Positions 51,476 to 60,652 of a DNA stretch of 64,000 nt are shown here, one piece after another. How positions within the stretch are numbered: the stretch's first letter is position 1; every line of letters begins with the position of its first letter. The notes beneath the pieces were generated by a model. The model worked only from the letters and a program-made list of their open reading frames with translations, made no database searches and was not told the DNA's origin. The DNA is from PWXP01 sp040772845 (GTDB taxonomy: Bacteria; Planctomycetota; Planctomycetia; Pirellulales; Thermoguttaceae). The stretch lies in assembly GCA_040772845.1 (NCBI GenBank), contig JAXGXG010000001.1, forward strand, positions 3,348,001 through 3,412,000. The letters run 5' to 3'. A program made the position numbers and the translations under genes.

Positions 51476-51879
51476 TAGTGCTTGTCGACACCACGGTCTG
51501 GATCGACTTCTTCGGCAATCGCCCACAGCCGCACGTTGCCGCGCTAAGACGGCTCATTGAGAATGGCGAGGACCTTTGCCTGTGCGGTTTGGTTCTTGCA
51601 GAAATCCTGCAAGGCATACGGTCCGACTCCGCGTATCGGAAAACCAAGGACTATCTGAGCGACCTCATCTACCTGCCGATGCGACGGACCACGTTTGTCC
51701 GTGCCGCCGACATTTACCGATCGCTTCGCAAGAAGGGCGTCACGATCCGCAAGCCTGTCGATTGCATGATCGCGTCGCTCGCAATCGAACAGGATATGCC
51801 GCTTCTTCACAACGATCGCGACTTCGAACAGATTGCCAGGCATTCCAAGCTGAAGGTGGCGACACTGCCCCCTCCCTGA
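51472..51879 (+). CDS. vapC: VapC PIN-domain toxin ribonuclease
   Basis: 135 residues from TTG 51472 (MIVLVDTTVWIDFFGNRP), overlapping the vapB stop; GTG 51478 is an alternative. The PIN acidic tetrad is complete: D in VDTTVW, E in VLAEILQGIR, D in PVDCMIASLA, and D in LLHNDRDFEQIA. VapC toxins cut specific RNAs (often initiator tRNA or the sarcin-ricin loop) when freed from VapB. The module replaces the 3' part of the flanking FAD amine oxidase gene; its stop lies at the junction. Confidence 0.9.
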   Translation: MIVLVDTTVWIDFFGNRPQPHVAALRRLIENGEDLCLCGLVLAEILQGIRSDSAYRKTKDYLSDLIYLPMRRTTFVRAADIYRSLRKKGVTIRKPVDCMIASLAIEQDMPLLHNDRDFEQIARHSKLKVATLPPP

Positions 51880-51880
51880 T

Positions 51881-52660
51881 GAAGTCTTCCGGCCCACCGT
51901 CTTGCCATCGGATTGCAACGCGATCGGAAAAACGCCGTACCGATACGACCGGGCAGTTCAACCGAATGCGGTCGGCGAACGGGCGCGAAAGCGTCTCGAC
52001 GTACCGCGCGGCGCCCCCTTCGACCGTCTTCCATCGCGGATGGCCGCGCACCGTCAGAAGCCCGTGATTGGCAAAGAAACCGATAATGAACCGCGCCGGA
52101 AACTGCAAGAAGCGTTCCGGCGGCGCCGACCAGATGGCCGCACCCATCGGCGCCAGGTAATGCTCGACGAACTGCCGGCTGTACCGGTTCCGAGCCAGGT
52201 ATTGTCCCAATTCCAGTTCGTCATCCTCCGCCTAAGGCGAGAGCCCTTCTCCACTGCCGAGCCATTCGAGTGACCGGCGGTTGAAACGGAGCACGTCGAG
52301 TAGCATACGGTAGAACGCCGACCGCAGCAGGTTGCGGCGCTGGGCGAACAGCCCGTTCAAAGAACTGCCCTGGTACTCCAAGCCCGTGCGGTCGCACCGC
52401 ACACTGAAGCTCATGTCGCTCCAACGGGCGGGCACCCCAAGCAGGTCGAGCATTGCAATGAAGTTCGGATACGTCCGATCGTTGAATACCATGAAGCCCG
52501 TATCGGCCGCGTATCGCTGTCCGAAGACCTCGAACTCGACCGTATTCGTATGCCCGCCAACATAGTCGTTGGCCTCGAACATGTGGACTTCATGCTTCGT
52601 CGCCAGAAGCCGCGCGGCGAGAAGTCCGCTAATGCCGGAGCCGATGACTGCAATCTTCAT
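51881..52660 (-). pseudogene. truncated FAD-dependent amine oxidase (COG2907-type) with in-frame UAG
   Basis: Begins MKIAVIGSGISGLLAARLLA (FAD-binding GxGxxG) and continues with FEANDYVGGHTNTVEFEV and TGFMVFNDRTYPNF. It is stopped by TAG at 52232-52234 after GLSP, but the same frame continues as AEDDELELGQYLARNRYSRQ and EHYLAPMGAAIWSAPPERFL to GGPEDF at 51881. The C-terminal about 170 residues are missing: sequence identity ends exactly next to the vapC stop. So the gene has both a nonsense mutation and a 3' replacement. Intact relatives (about 430 residues) accompany DUF1365 and cyclopropane synthase. Confidence 0.8.
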
Positions 52661-52889
52661 GGTCGGCTATGCCCCCTTATCCGGGTATCCAAGCGAGACC
52701 AGCAGCACGCCTTCTCACGCAATCCTATCCAATCCACACAAGAAATGCCAGAGTCCCAAGGAGTTCGGGCAGAAGGTTGCCCGCAGCCGTGCAGATCAGG
52801 TACACTACAGACACAAGAGAGTTTTGCACAACCGGCGGCGAACCGCCGGGCTCCAGACGAATCATCCGCAAGCAACACGAGGTATTCCA

Positions 52890-53825
52890 ATGAAGACGCG
52901 TATCGATTCCCCATGGTGGCTGGCTGGCCTGACGTCCGTGCTCCTGCTGGCGACAGCGGCCGTTTCGCCGGCCGAGTACCAGGTCAAGGATACACCGGGG
53001 CAACATCTCGACGTGCTGGCTCCCAATGGCCGGCCCCTGCTGCGGTACGTGTACGTTCGCGAGGCCGAGAAGCCAGGCGGTCCGGCCACGTTCGATACGG
53101 CCAAGGTCTTCGCGCACGTGTTCGCCGACGATGGACAGACGCCGCTCACCAAGGGGCCCGGAGGACTGTTCCCGCACCATCGCGGCATCTTCATCGGCTG
53201 GAACAAGCTGCAGCACGGCGACAAGCGGCACGACCTGTGGCACGTGCGCAATACCGAGCAGCAGCATAAGAAGTTCACTACGATCAAAGCCGGGCCGAAA
53301 GACGGTACGGTGCAGAGTGCGATCCAGTGGATCGGCTCGGACCAGAAGCCGGTTCTCGAAGAAGTTCGAACCCATCAGGTCACTTCCACCGACGATACCC
53401 ACACCGTGATCGACGTTACCAGCCAGTTGACGGCAAGCCACGGTGCGGTGGAACTGAACGGCGATCCGGAACATGCCGGCTGCCAGTTCCGCCCTTCGCA
53501 GCAGGTGGCGGAGAACAAGAGCGCGAAGTACACGTTCCCGGCAGAAGGCATCGATCCGAAAAAGGACCTCGACCTGCCCTGGGTTGCCGAGACCTTCCGG
53601 CTGGGCGAGCAGGAGTGGACGGTGCAGATGATGAGCCACCCAACCAACCCGCAAGGCGCGCGGTGGTCGGCCTATCGCGATTACGGCCGGTTCGGCCCGT
53701 TCACCGTTGTGGAGATCGAAGACGGCGCGACGCAGACGTTCAAGTATCGCTTCCGTGTCACCAAGGGCGCTGCGCCCGGCCGCGACGTGCTCGCCGCGGA
53801 ATACGCCGCGTATGCAGCCGAGTGA
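52890..53825 (+). CDS. exported DUF6807 (PmoA-like) family protein
   Basis: 311 residues with a signal peptide (about 1-30, ending SPAEY). Core motifs GGLFPHHRGIFIGWNKL, HDLWHVRNTEQQ and GCQFRPSQQVAENKSAKYTF, then MSHPTNPQGARWSAYRDYGR, match the DUF6807 family of exported planctomycete proteins, often found near carbohydrate or sialate catabolism genes. Start ATG 52890 is chosen by the signal peptide; the frame is open further upstream. A second member of the same family follows at 53914, 88 bp downstream. Confidence 0.85.
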   Translation: MKTRIDSPWWLAGLTSVLLLATAAVSPAEYQVKDTPGQHLDVLAPNGRPLLRYVYVREAEKPGGPATFDTAKVFAHVFADDGQTPLTKGPGGLFPHHRGIFIGWNKLQHGDKRHDLWHVRNTEQQHKKFTTIKAGPKDGTVQSAIQWIGSDQKPVLEEVRTHQVTSTDDTHTVIDVTSQLTASHGAVELNGDPEHAGCQFRPSQQVAENKSAKYTFPAEGIDPKKDLDLPWVAETFRLGEQEWTVQMMSHPTNPQGARWSAYRDYGRFGPFTVVEIEDGATQTFKYRFRVTKGAAPGRDVLAAEYAAYAAE

Positions 53826-53913
53826 GGCCTCACATCGACGCCCTGGCCGCTCGTGGTGTGCGGTTAACCTGATTGGTGGAGAATCGATCCTCTGTAGACC
53901 GGAGTCGCCTGCT

Positions 53914-54909
53914 ATGAAACCACTGAAACTGTCTGTGTTCGGAATGCTCGGCATCGCATTGGTTTTTGGAGGCGGTGGCCGCGTACAGGGTGCGAAGCCC
54001 GGCCCGCTGCGGTGGCAATGCGTTCCGGAGAAGTCGGTCGCACTCGTGCAAAATGACGCCGTGGTGTGGCAATTCAATTATGCGCCGGATCAGAACAAGG
54101 CGTACTTCCACCCCGTTGCCCTGCCAGGCGGCCCGACACTCACCGCCGACAGGCCGGCCGACCACCTCTGGCATCACGCCTTGTGGTTTAGCTGGAAATA
54201 CATCAACGGGGTGAACTACTGGGAGCACGACCGCGAAACGGGCAAGCCGGCCGGCCGCACCCTCTGGTCGAATGTCACAATCGACACGCGCGACGATTTC
54301 TCGGCCCGTATCGCCATGGACCTGGCCTTCGTCGATCCGGCAGGAACCGAGGTACTGACCGGCAAGCGAACGGTCGATGTTTCGGCGCCTGAGTCCGACG
54401 GCCGGTACCATCTCGACTGGACTTGCTCCTTCACTGCGGGCGAGAACGACGTGACGCTCGATCGCACCCCGATCCCCGGCGAGCCGGACGGCAAGGCGTG
54501 GGGCGGCTACGCAGGTTTGTCGGTCCGCCTGGCCAACGAGATGACCGATCGCTCGGCTACGACCCTTGCGGGGCCGGTATCGCTGGAAACCGGCCGTTAC
54601 CGGGGCAAGGCCGAGGCACTTGACTACCATGGCGTTATCGGCAACCGGACGGTTGGAATTGCCATTTACGACCACCCAAACAACCTGAACCACCCGACGC
54701 CCTGGTACGTCATCGCGAGCCAGCCGATGAGCTATTTCAGCCCGGCGGTCATCTGCTACCGGCCGCACACCTTGCCGGCCAGCCAATCCTTGACGCTCCG
54801 TTATCGCGTGATTGTCCATCCGGACCGTTGGGACGCAGAGCAGCTCCGCCGGGAGCAACGGGAATACCTGTCCTTTTCGAAAAAGAAGATGCCTCCTGGC
54901 CGGCAGTAA
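53914..54909 (+). CDS. exported DUF6807 family protein, second member
   Basis: 331 residues with a signal peptide (MKPLKLSVFGMLGIALVFGG). Motifs RPADHLWHHALWFSWKYING and VNYWEH, DRTPIPGEPDGKAWGGYAGL and YDHPNNLNHPTPWYVIASQP align with the order seen in DUF6807 proteins, but it is diverged from its neighbour. The H-x3-H-H type motif could bind a metal or sugar. The two genes probably form an operon; their pairing suggests related substrates rather than redundancy. Confidence 0.8.
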   Translation: MKPLKLSVFGMLGIALVFGGGGRVQGAKPGPLRWQCVPEKSVALVQNDAVVWQFNYAPDQNKAYFHPVALPGGPTLTADRPADHLWHHALWFSWKYINGVNYWEHDRETGKPAGRTLWSNVTIDTRDDFSARIAMDLAFVDPAGTEVLTGKRTVDVSAPESDGRYHLDWTCSFTAGENDVTLDRTPIPGEPDGKAWGGYAGLSVRLANEMTDRSATTLAGPVSLETGRYRGKAEALDYHGVIGNRTVGIAIYDHPNNLNHPTPWYVIASQPMSYFSPAVICYRPHTLPASQSLTLRYRVIVHPDRWDAEQLRREQREYLSFSKKKMPPGRQ

Positions 54910-55120
54910 ACCAAGGCCCCGTAAGGACTTGCGGCAACCTTCACCACCGAGCCGGTGCGGCTGCGTATCTGCGCTGACGTGATCACCACCCTCCTGAGGG
55001 ATTGCGGTGCGCCGACGCCGTTTTGTGGCCTATGATTATATGGCGTCATCCCACCAGGATACGGCCGCTTTGACTGCCCGCCATGCCAAACAGCCCTTCC
55101 CACCATGTAAAGGAATAACC

Positions 55121-56071
55121 ATGGCCACTGCTGTGACCCCCTCGGTACACGACTCTAAGATTCTTCTGGAAGCCGGGACGAATGAAGTCGAGATCCTTGT
55201 CTTCAAGGTAGCCGACCGTTACTGTGGCGTGAATGTTGCCAAAGTCCGCGAGGTTCGCACACACGAGTCGGCCACGCACCTTCCTCAAGCACCCAATGCG
55301 ATGGACGGCGTGGTTCGCCTTCGGAATGCGGTCATTCCCCTGATCGATCTGGAGCAGGTACTCTGGAATACCACAACCGGTGGCGCGGAAGGCAAGACGG
55401 AGCAGCACCTGATCCTGGAGTTCAACGATCAGACGATTGCATTCCGAGTTCAGGGCGTCGACCGTATCTATCGCGTCTCCTGGCAGCGGTTCATCCCCCT
55501 GCCGCGATGCCCCGGTATGGACGCACCAGTAACCGGCGTGATCTTGATCGAGGGGCGGATCGTTACGATCCTCGATTTCGAGGCCATCGGGCTGACCTTC
55601 GGTATGAACGGCGTGCCGCCCGAAGCTGCCCAGATCGATCCCACCTGCTCCATAGACCTGCAACATCCTCCGATCTTCTTTGCCGACGACTCGCCCCTGA
55701 TCCGGAAGATGCTGGACAATGCCCTTTCGCAGGCCGGTTATCAGAAGCGGCAGGGTTTCGCCGACGGTCTGGAGGCGTGGCAGTGCCTGGAGCAACTCGC
55801 CCAGGAGCACACCGCCGAGACCATCCGCAGCGTGTGTGCCGGCGTGGTTTCCGACATCGAGATGCCCCGCATGGACGGGTTCACGCTCACGCGGAAAATT
55901 CGAGACAACTTGGTGCTCAAAGACCTTCCCGTCGTCTTGTTCTCGTCGTTGATCTCCAAGGACAACGAGAAGAAGGGAATGCAAGTTGGCGCGACCGCAC
56001 AGGTCTCCAAGCCTCGCTGGGAAGACCTATCCACGACGCTTATGGACGCCATCGGCGAGGTCGTCGGCTGA
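55121..56071 (+). CDS. cheV: chemotaxis protein CheV (CheW-receiver fusion)
   Basis: 316 residues. The N-terminal CheW-like domain (about 15-165; FKVADRYCGVNVAKVREVRT, then MDGVVRLRNAVIPLIDLEQV) is followed by a receiver (about 185-310) with FFADDSPLIRKML, phospho-Asp in VVSDIEMPRMDGFTL, FSS and the VSKPR lysine. CheV couples receptors to CheA and adapts through phosphorylation. Start ATG 55121 follows AAGGA. No other chemotaxis gene is adjacent, but flagellar genes lie elsewhere in the window, so motility is plausible. Confidence 0.92.
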   Translation: MATAVTPSVHDSKILLEAGTNEVEILVFKVADRYCGVNVAKVREVRTHESATHLPQAPNAMDGVVRLRNAVIPLIDLEQVLWNTTTGGAEGKTEQHLILEFNDQTIAFRVQGVDRIYRVSWQRFIPLPRCPGMDAPVTGVILIEGRIVTILDFEAIGLTFGMNGVPPEAAQIDPTCSIDLQHPPIFFADDSPLIRKMLDNALSQAGYQKRQGFADGLEAWQCLEQLAQEHTAETIRSVCAGVVSDIEMPRMDGFTLTRKIRDNLVLKDLPVVLFSSLISKDNEKKGMQVGATAQVSKPRWEDLSTTLMDAIGEVVG

Positions 56072-56298
56072 AAGCCCGCCCTGCGATTCCGGGGCCGGAA
56101 TGCCTCCGCCCTCCCTGGCGGGTCTGGGTCTGCTGGATTTGTCTACAGCGATTGTGCTCCGTATTGAAATAAGATACTTCCCTGTCGGGGGGCATCTTCC
56201 GTGCGGCGCCTGGTGTACAATGCTTTCGGCAGAATGCTGCACGATAAGCTCGATCGTTGAGCTTCGCACCGCCCCTGTTCCCTCCCCCGGAGCACCCC

Positions 56299-59200
56299 AT
56301 GTCGAAGACTCTCGCCTTGCTGTTGGTTGTCTTGCCTGCAATCGTTGCGAATCCGCCGGCGGAAGGGGCGGCGAAACTGGCCGCCGGCTGGCGTCACAGC
56401 GCCGTCGTGGACGACCAGGGGTATATTCGGATGTGGGGCGAGAATCGCATGGGACAACTCGGAGCAGGCGACTTCGCTGCACGCCGCGGTTCGGTATACG
56501 TGGCGGGGCCGAACGGCAAGGGGCAATTGGACCGTGTCGTGGCGGTGGCCGCCGGGACGCATCACACGCTGGCCATCCGCGATGACGGAACGCTGTGGAC
56601 CTGGGGCAATAATGCGTTCGGCCAATTGGGCAACGGGCAGTGGGGCCTCGATGCACACAGTGCCGCGCCCGTCCAGGTGCTCGGCCCGAACGGCGAAGGC
56701 GCCCTGACTGACGTGGTGGCTGTCGCCGCCGGCTGGGACCATTCCGTCGCGCTGCGAAAAGACGGTACCGTGTGGGCCTGGGGAAGTGCATGCCACGGCC
56801 AGTTGGGAGATGGCGCCGATCCGAACCGATGGAGCACGCACCCGGTGCAGGTGCCTGCCGCCGAGGGCAATGGATCGCTCGATCACATTCGGGCCGTTGC
56901 GTGCGGTGCATTCCATACGATCGCCTTGCGCGACGATGGAACCGTGTGGTCGTGGGGCGGCAATTGGGAAGGCCAGTTGGGCAATCGTACAGTCTCCGGG
57001 CGCCGGCACGAACACCGGCACATGCGCGGCATCCGGCTTGCGTGGATGCCGCCGTCGAAAGGACGCTGGACCATTGCCCTGGAGTATACCTATTCCGACC
57101 CGGGACATCGCGATGCGGTCGATCGAGTCGCCCTGACAGATACCTACAAAGAGGCGGCCACCGTGGTCGACGCGCAACCGTCGAAACCGGCGGACGAAAA
57201 GACCGCACATACCGCCCGCAATCGCGACTACATCGAGGCCGTTTCCACCTTGCGATACCCGGCAGCGGCACAGGTCGGGCAACAGACCTTGCTGACGCTC
57301 GACCAGGCGCGGTTCGGCCAAACGGTCGACGATGATGTCGCTGAAGACGTCTACCTGCTTCTGACCAACGCCGAAACGGGTCAGGCAGTTCGGCTCGCCT
57401 GCGATACGACAGCCGCGTTTCCAACGCAGGTGGCGGGACTTGGCGGCGAGGGGCATCTTTCCAACGTCAAGGCGGTTTCTGCCGGCATGTTTCACAATGT
57501 CGCCCTGCTGGACGACGGCCGAGCGGTTGCCTGGGGCTATAACGGCGCCGGTCAGCTTGGCGAAGGTACGCGAGGCGGATTCTGGAGCGGCAATACCAGC
57601 GTCCGGCACATGTCGGCGCCCGTCCTGGTCGTCGGTCTCGATCGCAAGGGCGTGCTCGACGATATTGCGGCCGTCGGCGCCGGCTACGAGGCAAGCTGGG
57701 CCTTGCTTCGCGACGGGACAATGCGGTCGTGGGGCTGGAACGTGTACGGCGAGTTGGGCAGCGGCCGGGGTTTGGGAACCAACCGCGACCATCCGCAAGT
57801 CGTGTGTACGGGCCCGCAAGATGAGCTTCCGCCGCTGAAGCACATTGTCGCGTTCGCCGGCGGCATGCGGCATGTGCTGGCGCGCGATGAGAAAGGAGAC
57901 CTCTGGGTCTGGGGACACAACGGGTTCGGGCAACTGGGCATCGACGACCGGACGGATCAGAGCATTGCCGTGCCCATGCCAGAGTCGGCCGGCAATACGG
58001 TCGAACCACCCGTGGAGTCGGTCCCCGGCCCCGCGGCGGAAACATGGAAGCGAGAATTGCACTTCGCCCTGCCGCAAGACGCACGCACGTTCGATGTGCG
58101 CAACTTCGACGCCTTCGGCGACGGCGCGCACCTGGACATGCCCGCCATTCAGGCCGCCGTCAACGCCGCACACGAGGCAGGCGGCGGCATCGTGATGCTG
58201 CCGCCCGGAACCTATCGCACCGGCTCGATCGAACTGAAGTCAGGCGTCAACCTGCACCTGCAAAAAGGGGCCGTCCTGCTGGGCAGCACGAACCGCAACC
58301 ACTACCCATTTCCCGGTCTGATCTATGCCGACGGCGCACACGATATCGCCATTACCGGCCCGGGTGTGATCGATGGCCAGGGGCAGGCGTTTCCTTCCCG
58401 TGGCTGGCGGGTTCAAATCTTCTACCTGAACGAGTGCACGGGCGTCAACGTGTGCGACGTCACCACACAGAACTCGGGTTCCTGGACGCAGCACTACATT
58501 CGCTGCCGTAATCTGAACATCCGCGGCGCCACGGTCAACAGTCCCCGCCCGGGCCGCAACAACGATGGTATCGACCTGTCCGGTTGCGAAGATGTCCTGA
58601 TCGAGCAGTGCCTGGTCATCTCCGACGACGACGGTATCGTGATCAAGAGCCAGGCACTGGACCGGGCCAACCGGGACTACCGCGTCCTGGACAACTGCGT
58701 TCTGACCTACCGCGGGGCATTCAAGCTGGGCACCGAAACCCGCGGGCCATACTCCAACCTTGTCGTGCGCAAGCTCCGAGGGGCGGGCGCCAAGGCACTG
58801 GAACTCTACTCCGTCGATGGTACGGAAATGGAGAACATCGATATCGAGGACGTCCGGATCGACGACGCCATCTCCGCCATCCAGATCCGCCTGGGCGGCC
58901 GGCTCCGGCCATCCTACTTCCAGCCCGGCGAGAAACAGTCGCCCGGATACCTGCGCAACGTGCGCATCAAGGACGTGCATGTGACACTGGCGAACAAGTC
59001 GTTTCGGGAGGTCCTCCGGGACCGCGGCATCGAGAACGCCGGCGCGGCGAACGGATACCAAAGCAGTCCACGTCCGTGCTTCATTTCCGGACTGCCCGAA
59101 CATCCGGTCGAAGACGTCGTGATCGAGGACGTTACCATCCGCAAACCCGGCAGTATGGACAAGGCGCCCGCCGTCTCCGCCGTGCCGGAGAAACGGGAGT

Positions 59201-59391
59201 CGTACCCGGCGTCCTACATGTTCGGCCGCTTGCCGGCCTGGGGATTCTTCATGCGTCATGCAGACGGCGTCACGTTGCGCGACATCCGCCTGGAACTGCT
59301 GTCGCCCGATTCCCGCCCGCCACTGGCCGACGACGATGTGCGCAATCTGCGTACGGAAGACGTCATGGTGCGGAAGCTGTACGAGGAATAG
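56299..59391 (+). CDS. exported RCC1-repeat / polygalacturonase-like (GH28) fusion
   Basis: 1030 residues: signal peptide (about 1-22), RCC1-type propeller repeats (about 28-240 and 385-565; e.g. VVAVAAGTHHTLAIRDDGTL, WTWGNNAFGQLGNG), interrupted by about 145 residues of a different beta-rich segment (GRWTIALEYTYSDPGHRDAV), then a right-handed beta-helix of GH28 type from about 595. Catalytic-site comparison: NNDGIDLSGC replaces NTDG, SDDDGIVIKS keeps the Asp pair, and the GHG motif is replaced by GAFKLGTET, losing the His. It is likely pectin/uronic-acid related, possibly with changed activity. ATG 56299 starts directly before the signal peptide. Confidence 0.82.
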   Translation: MSKTLALLLVVLPAIVANPPAEGAAKLAAGWRHSAVVDDQGYIRMWGENRMGQLGAGDFAARRGSVYVAGPNGKGQLDRVVAVAAGTHHTLAIRDDGTLWTWGNNAFGQLGNGQWGLDAHSAAPVQVLGPNGEGALTDVVAVAAGWDHSVALRKDGTVWAWGSACHGQLGDGADPNRWSTHPVQVPAAEGNGSLDHIRAVACGAFHTIALRDDGTVWSWGGNWEGQLGNRTVSGRRHEHRHMRGIRLAWMPPSKGRWTIALEYTYSDPGHRDAVDRVALTDTYKEAATVVDAQPSKPADEKTAHTARNRDYIEAVSTLRYPAAAQVGQQTLLTLDQARFGQTVDDDVAEDVYLLLTNAETGQAVRLACDTTAAFPTQVAGLGGEGHLSNVKAVSAGMFHNVALLDDGRAVAWGYNGAGQLGEGTRGGFWSGNTSVRHMSAPVLVVGLDRKGVLDDIAAVGAGYEASWALLRDGTMRSWGWNVYGELGSGRGLGTNRDHPQVVCTGPQDELPPLKHIVAFAGGMRHVLARDEKGDLWVWGHNGFGQLGIDDRTDQSIAVPMPESAGNTVEPPVESVPGPAAETWKRELHFALPQDARTFDVRNFDAFGDGAHLDMPAIQAAVNAAHEAGGGIVMLPPGTYRTGSIELKSGVNLHLQKGAVLLGSTNRNHYPFPGLIYADGAHDIAITGPGVIDGQGQAFPSRGWRVQIFYLNECTGVNVCDVTTQNSGSWTQHYIRCRNLNIRGATVNSPRPGRNNDGIDLSGCEDVLIEQCLVISDDDGIVIKSQALDRANRDYRVLDNCVLTYRGAFKLGTETRGPYSNLVVRKLRGAGAKALELYSVDGTEMENIDIEDVRIDDAISAIQIRLGGRLRPSYFQPGEKQSPGYLRNVRIKDVHVTLANKSFREVLRDRGIENAGAANGYQSSPRPCFISGLPEHPVEDVVIEDVTIRKPGSMDKAPAVSAVPEKRESYPASYMFGRLPAWGFFMRHADGVTLRDIRLELLSPDSRPPLADDDVRNLRTEDVMVRKLYEE

Positions 59392-59437
59392 TCGAGGCAA
59401 CGGCTACTTCGGTGACAACGGTTGTTGTCTTCGGCCT

Positions 59438-59668
59438 CTATTTGCCTACCTCCAGGACATGGCCGCCTTCTTCGCCCCATCGATTGCGACGATCTTCTTG
59501 CGGGGTATCCTCTGGCGCGGGGCAACCACCGTCGCGGCCAACGGCGCCCTCGTGCTCGGCGTGGCCGCCGGGACTGCGTTGAAGATCGTCGTGCCAGGTT
59601 TGCCGGCACCGCTAGCTGCACCATCCGGGGGCATCACTGCGGGGGGTACGCATGTAATCTTCCGATAG
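59438..59668 (+). pseudogene. remnant of a sodium/solute symporter (SLC5/SSS-type)
   Basis: The frame reads LFAYLQDMAAFFAPSIATIF, LRGILWRGATTVAANGALVL and GVAAGTALKIVVPG, which matches the penultimate region of SSS-family symporters (L-Q-D-x-x-A-F-F-A-P-x-I-A-x-x-F and L-W-R-x-A-T). Nothing upstream or downstream continues the protein, and it has no ribosome-binding site. It lies just after the polygalacturonase-like gene, where transporters commonly sit, so this may be the scar of a deleted transport gene. Confidence 0.5.
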
Positions 59669-59783
59669 CCGCCGCTGGGAACACGGCTCTCGCATTCGAT
59701 CGAATGGGGCCGGAGCCGACCGACCGGAATTGCCGATGAAGTAGGTAAGGTGTCCCCACAGAAACGGTGAACGTGGAAGCGAT

Positions 59784-59807
59784 GCCCCCACGGACGGGGG
59801 CGCTTTT
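59784..59807 (+). terminator. GC-rich hairpin with T tract upstream of the gene at 59825
   Basis: GCCCCC (59784-59789) and GGGGGC (59796-59801) form a stem with loop ACGGAC, followed by TTTT at 59804-59807. It lies only 17 bp before the next start codon, so it could end the upstream unit or act as a leader attenuator. Confidence 0.5.
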
Positions 59808-59824
59808 CCTGAGGAGGTGTTCGG

Positions 59825-60394
59825 ATGGCTGCCCGCACGGCTCGTTTTGCGATCGCTTGTTGGCTCATTGCCGCGCCGACGTCCCTGGCGCTGGCCAATC
59901 CCTTCCAGTGCCTCTGGACCGGCACGAAAAAGGTAGCCAGCGACATTGCGCGGGACACCAAACGCCGCAACTGCTGGCCGGAGCCGTTCGTCTATCCCGA
60001 CATCCAGTCGGTTCGCGCCCCGTTCGGCGTGATGATCGCCCACGGCTGGCGGCAGCAGAACCTGATTGGCGACTACCACTTCCACGAGGGCGGGATCGGG
60101 TTGACCGAGGCCGGGCGACAGAAGATTCGCTGGATTCTCTTCGAAGCGGCGCCACAGCACCGCGCGATCTATGTCCAAATGGCCGACGATCCGAACGTCA
60201 CGGCCGCCCGCGTTGCCGAGATCCAGCAGGTGGCGGCTCAGTTGAGCCCCTACCACGAACCCCCCCCGGTGCTGCAAACACGCATTCAGCCCCAAGGATG
60301 GCCGGCCGAATGGGTAGACTCCGTCAGCCGCAAGTACCGAGAGGCTACACCGGCCCCCGTTCTCCCCGAAAAGAGCAGCACGGAAGCCTTCTGA
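59825..60394 (+). CDS. exported planctomycete protein of unknown function
   Basis: 189 residues with a signal peptide (residues 1-24, ending LALAN). The mature part starts PFQCLWTGTKKVASDIARDT, then KRRNCWPEPFVYPDIQSVRA, GLTEAGRQKIRWILFEA and QHRAIYVQMADDPNVTAARV. The KRRNCWPEPFVYPD motif with its single conserved Cys is a mark of a family I recognise only from planctomycetes, without known function. ATG 59825 is preceded by GAGGAGG. The C-terminus is Pro-rich. It lies upstream of a TPR gene on the same strand. Confidence 0.75.
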   Translation: MAARTARFAIACWLIAAPTSLALANPFQCLWTGTKKVASDIARDTKRRNCWPEPFVYPDIQSVRAPFGVMIAHGWRQQNLIGDYHFHEGGIGLTEAGRQKIRWILFEAAPQHRAIYVQMADDPNVTAARVAEIQQVAAQLSPYHEPPPVLQTRIQPQGWPAEWVDSVSRKYREATPAPVLPEKSSTEAF

Positions 60395-60652
60395 TTCACG
60401 CCACCAAGCCGTTAAAGTCTGCCCAATTCCCCGAATCGACTACAGAAACGGGGTGCAGCGGGTCGATCTGTAGGCAAAGCTGGGCCGGTCTCGTCCGACC
60501 TGCGCATGGCGCCACGTCGCCGCTAGCCCCTGGGATGCTCCACAATGGCATCTGCTGGCTCTGCCGGAGACGGAGCCATGCGACGACGGACGAAGTACGG
60601 CAATTACCGGGGCAACTCCCCGCGAATGGCAAGTGAACATGGAGGTTCCAAC

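Noticed and set aside
56143..58173. 676-codon minus-strand frame opposite the RCC1 repeats
   Set aside because: Antisense shadow; its repeating pattern only mirrors the RCC1 repeats.
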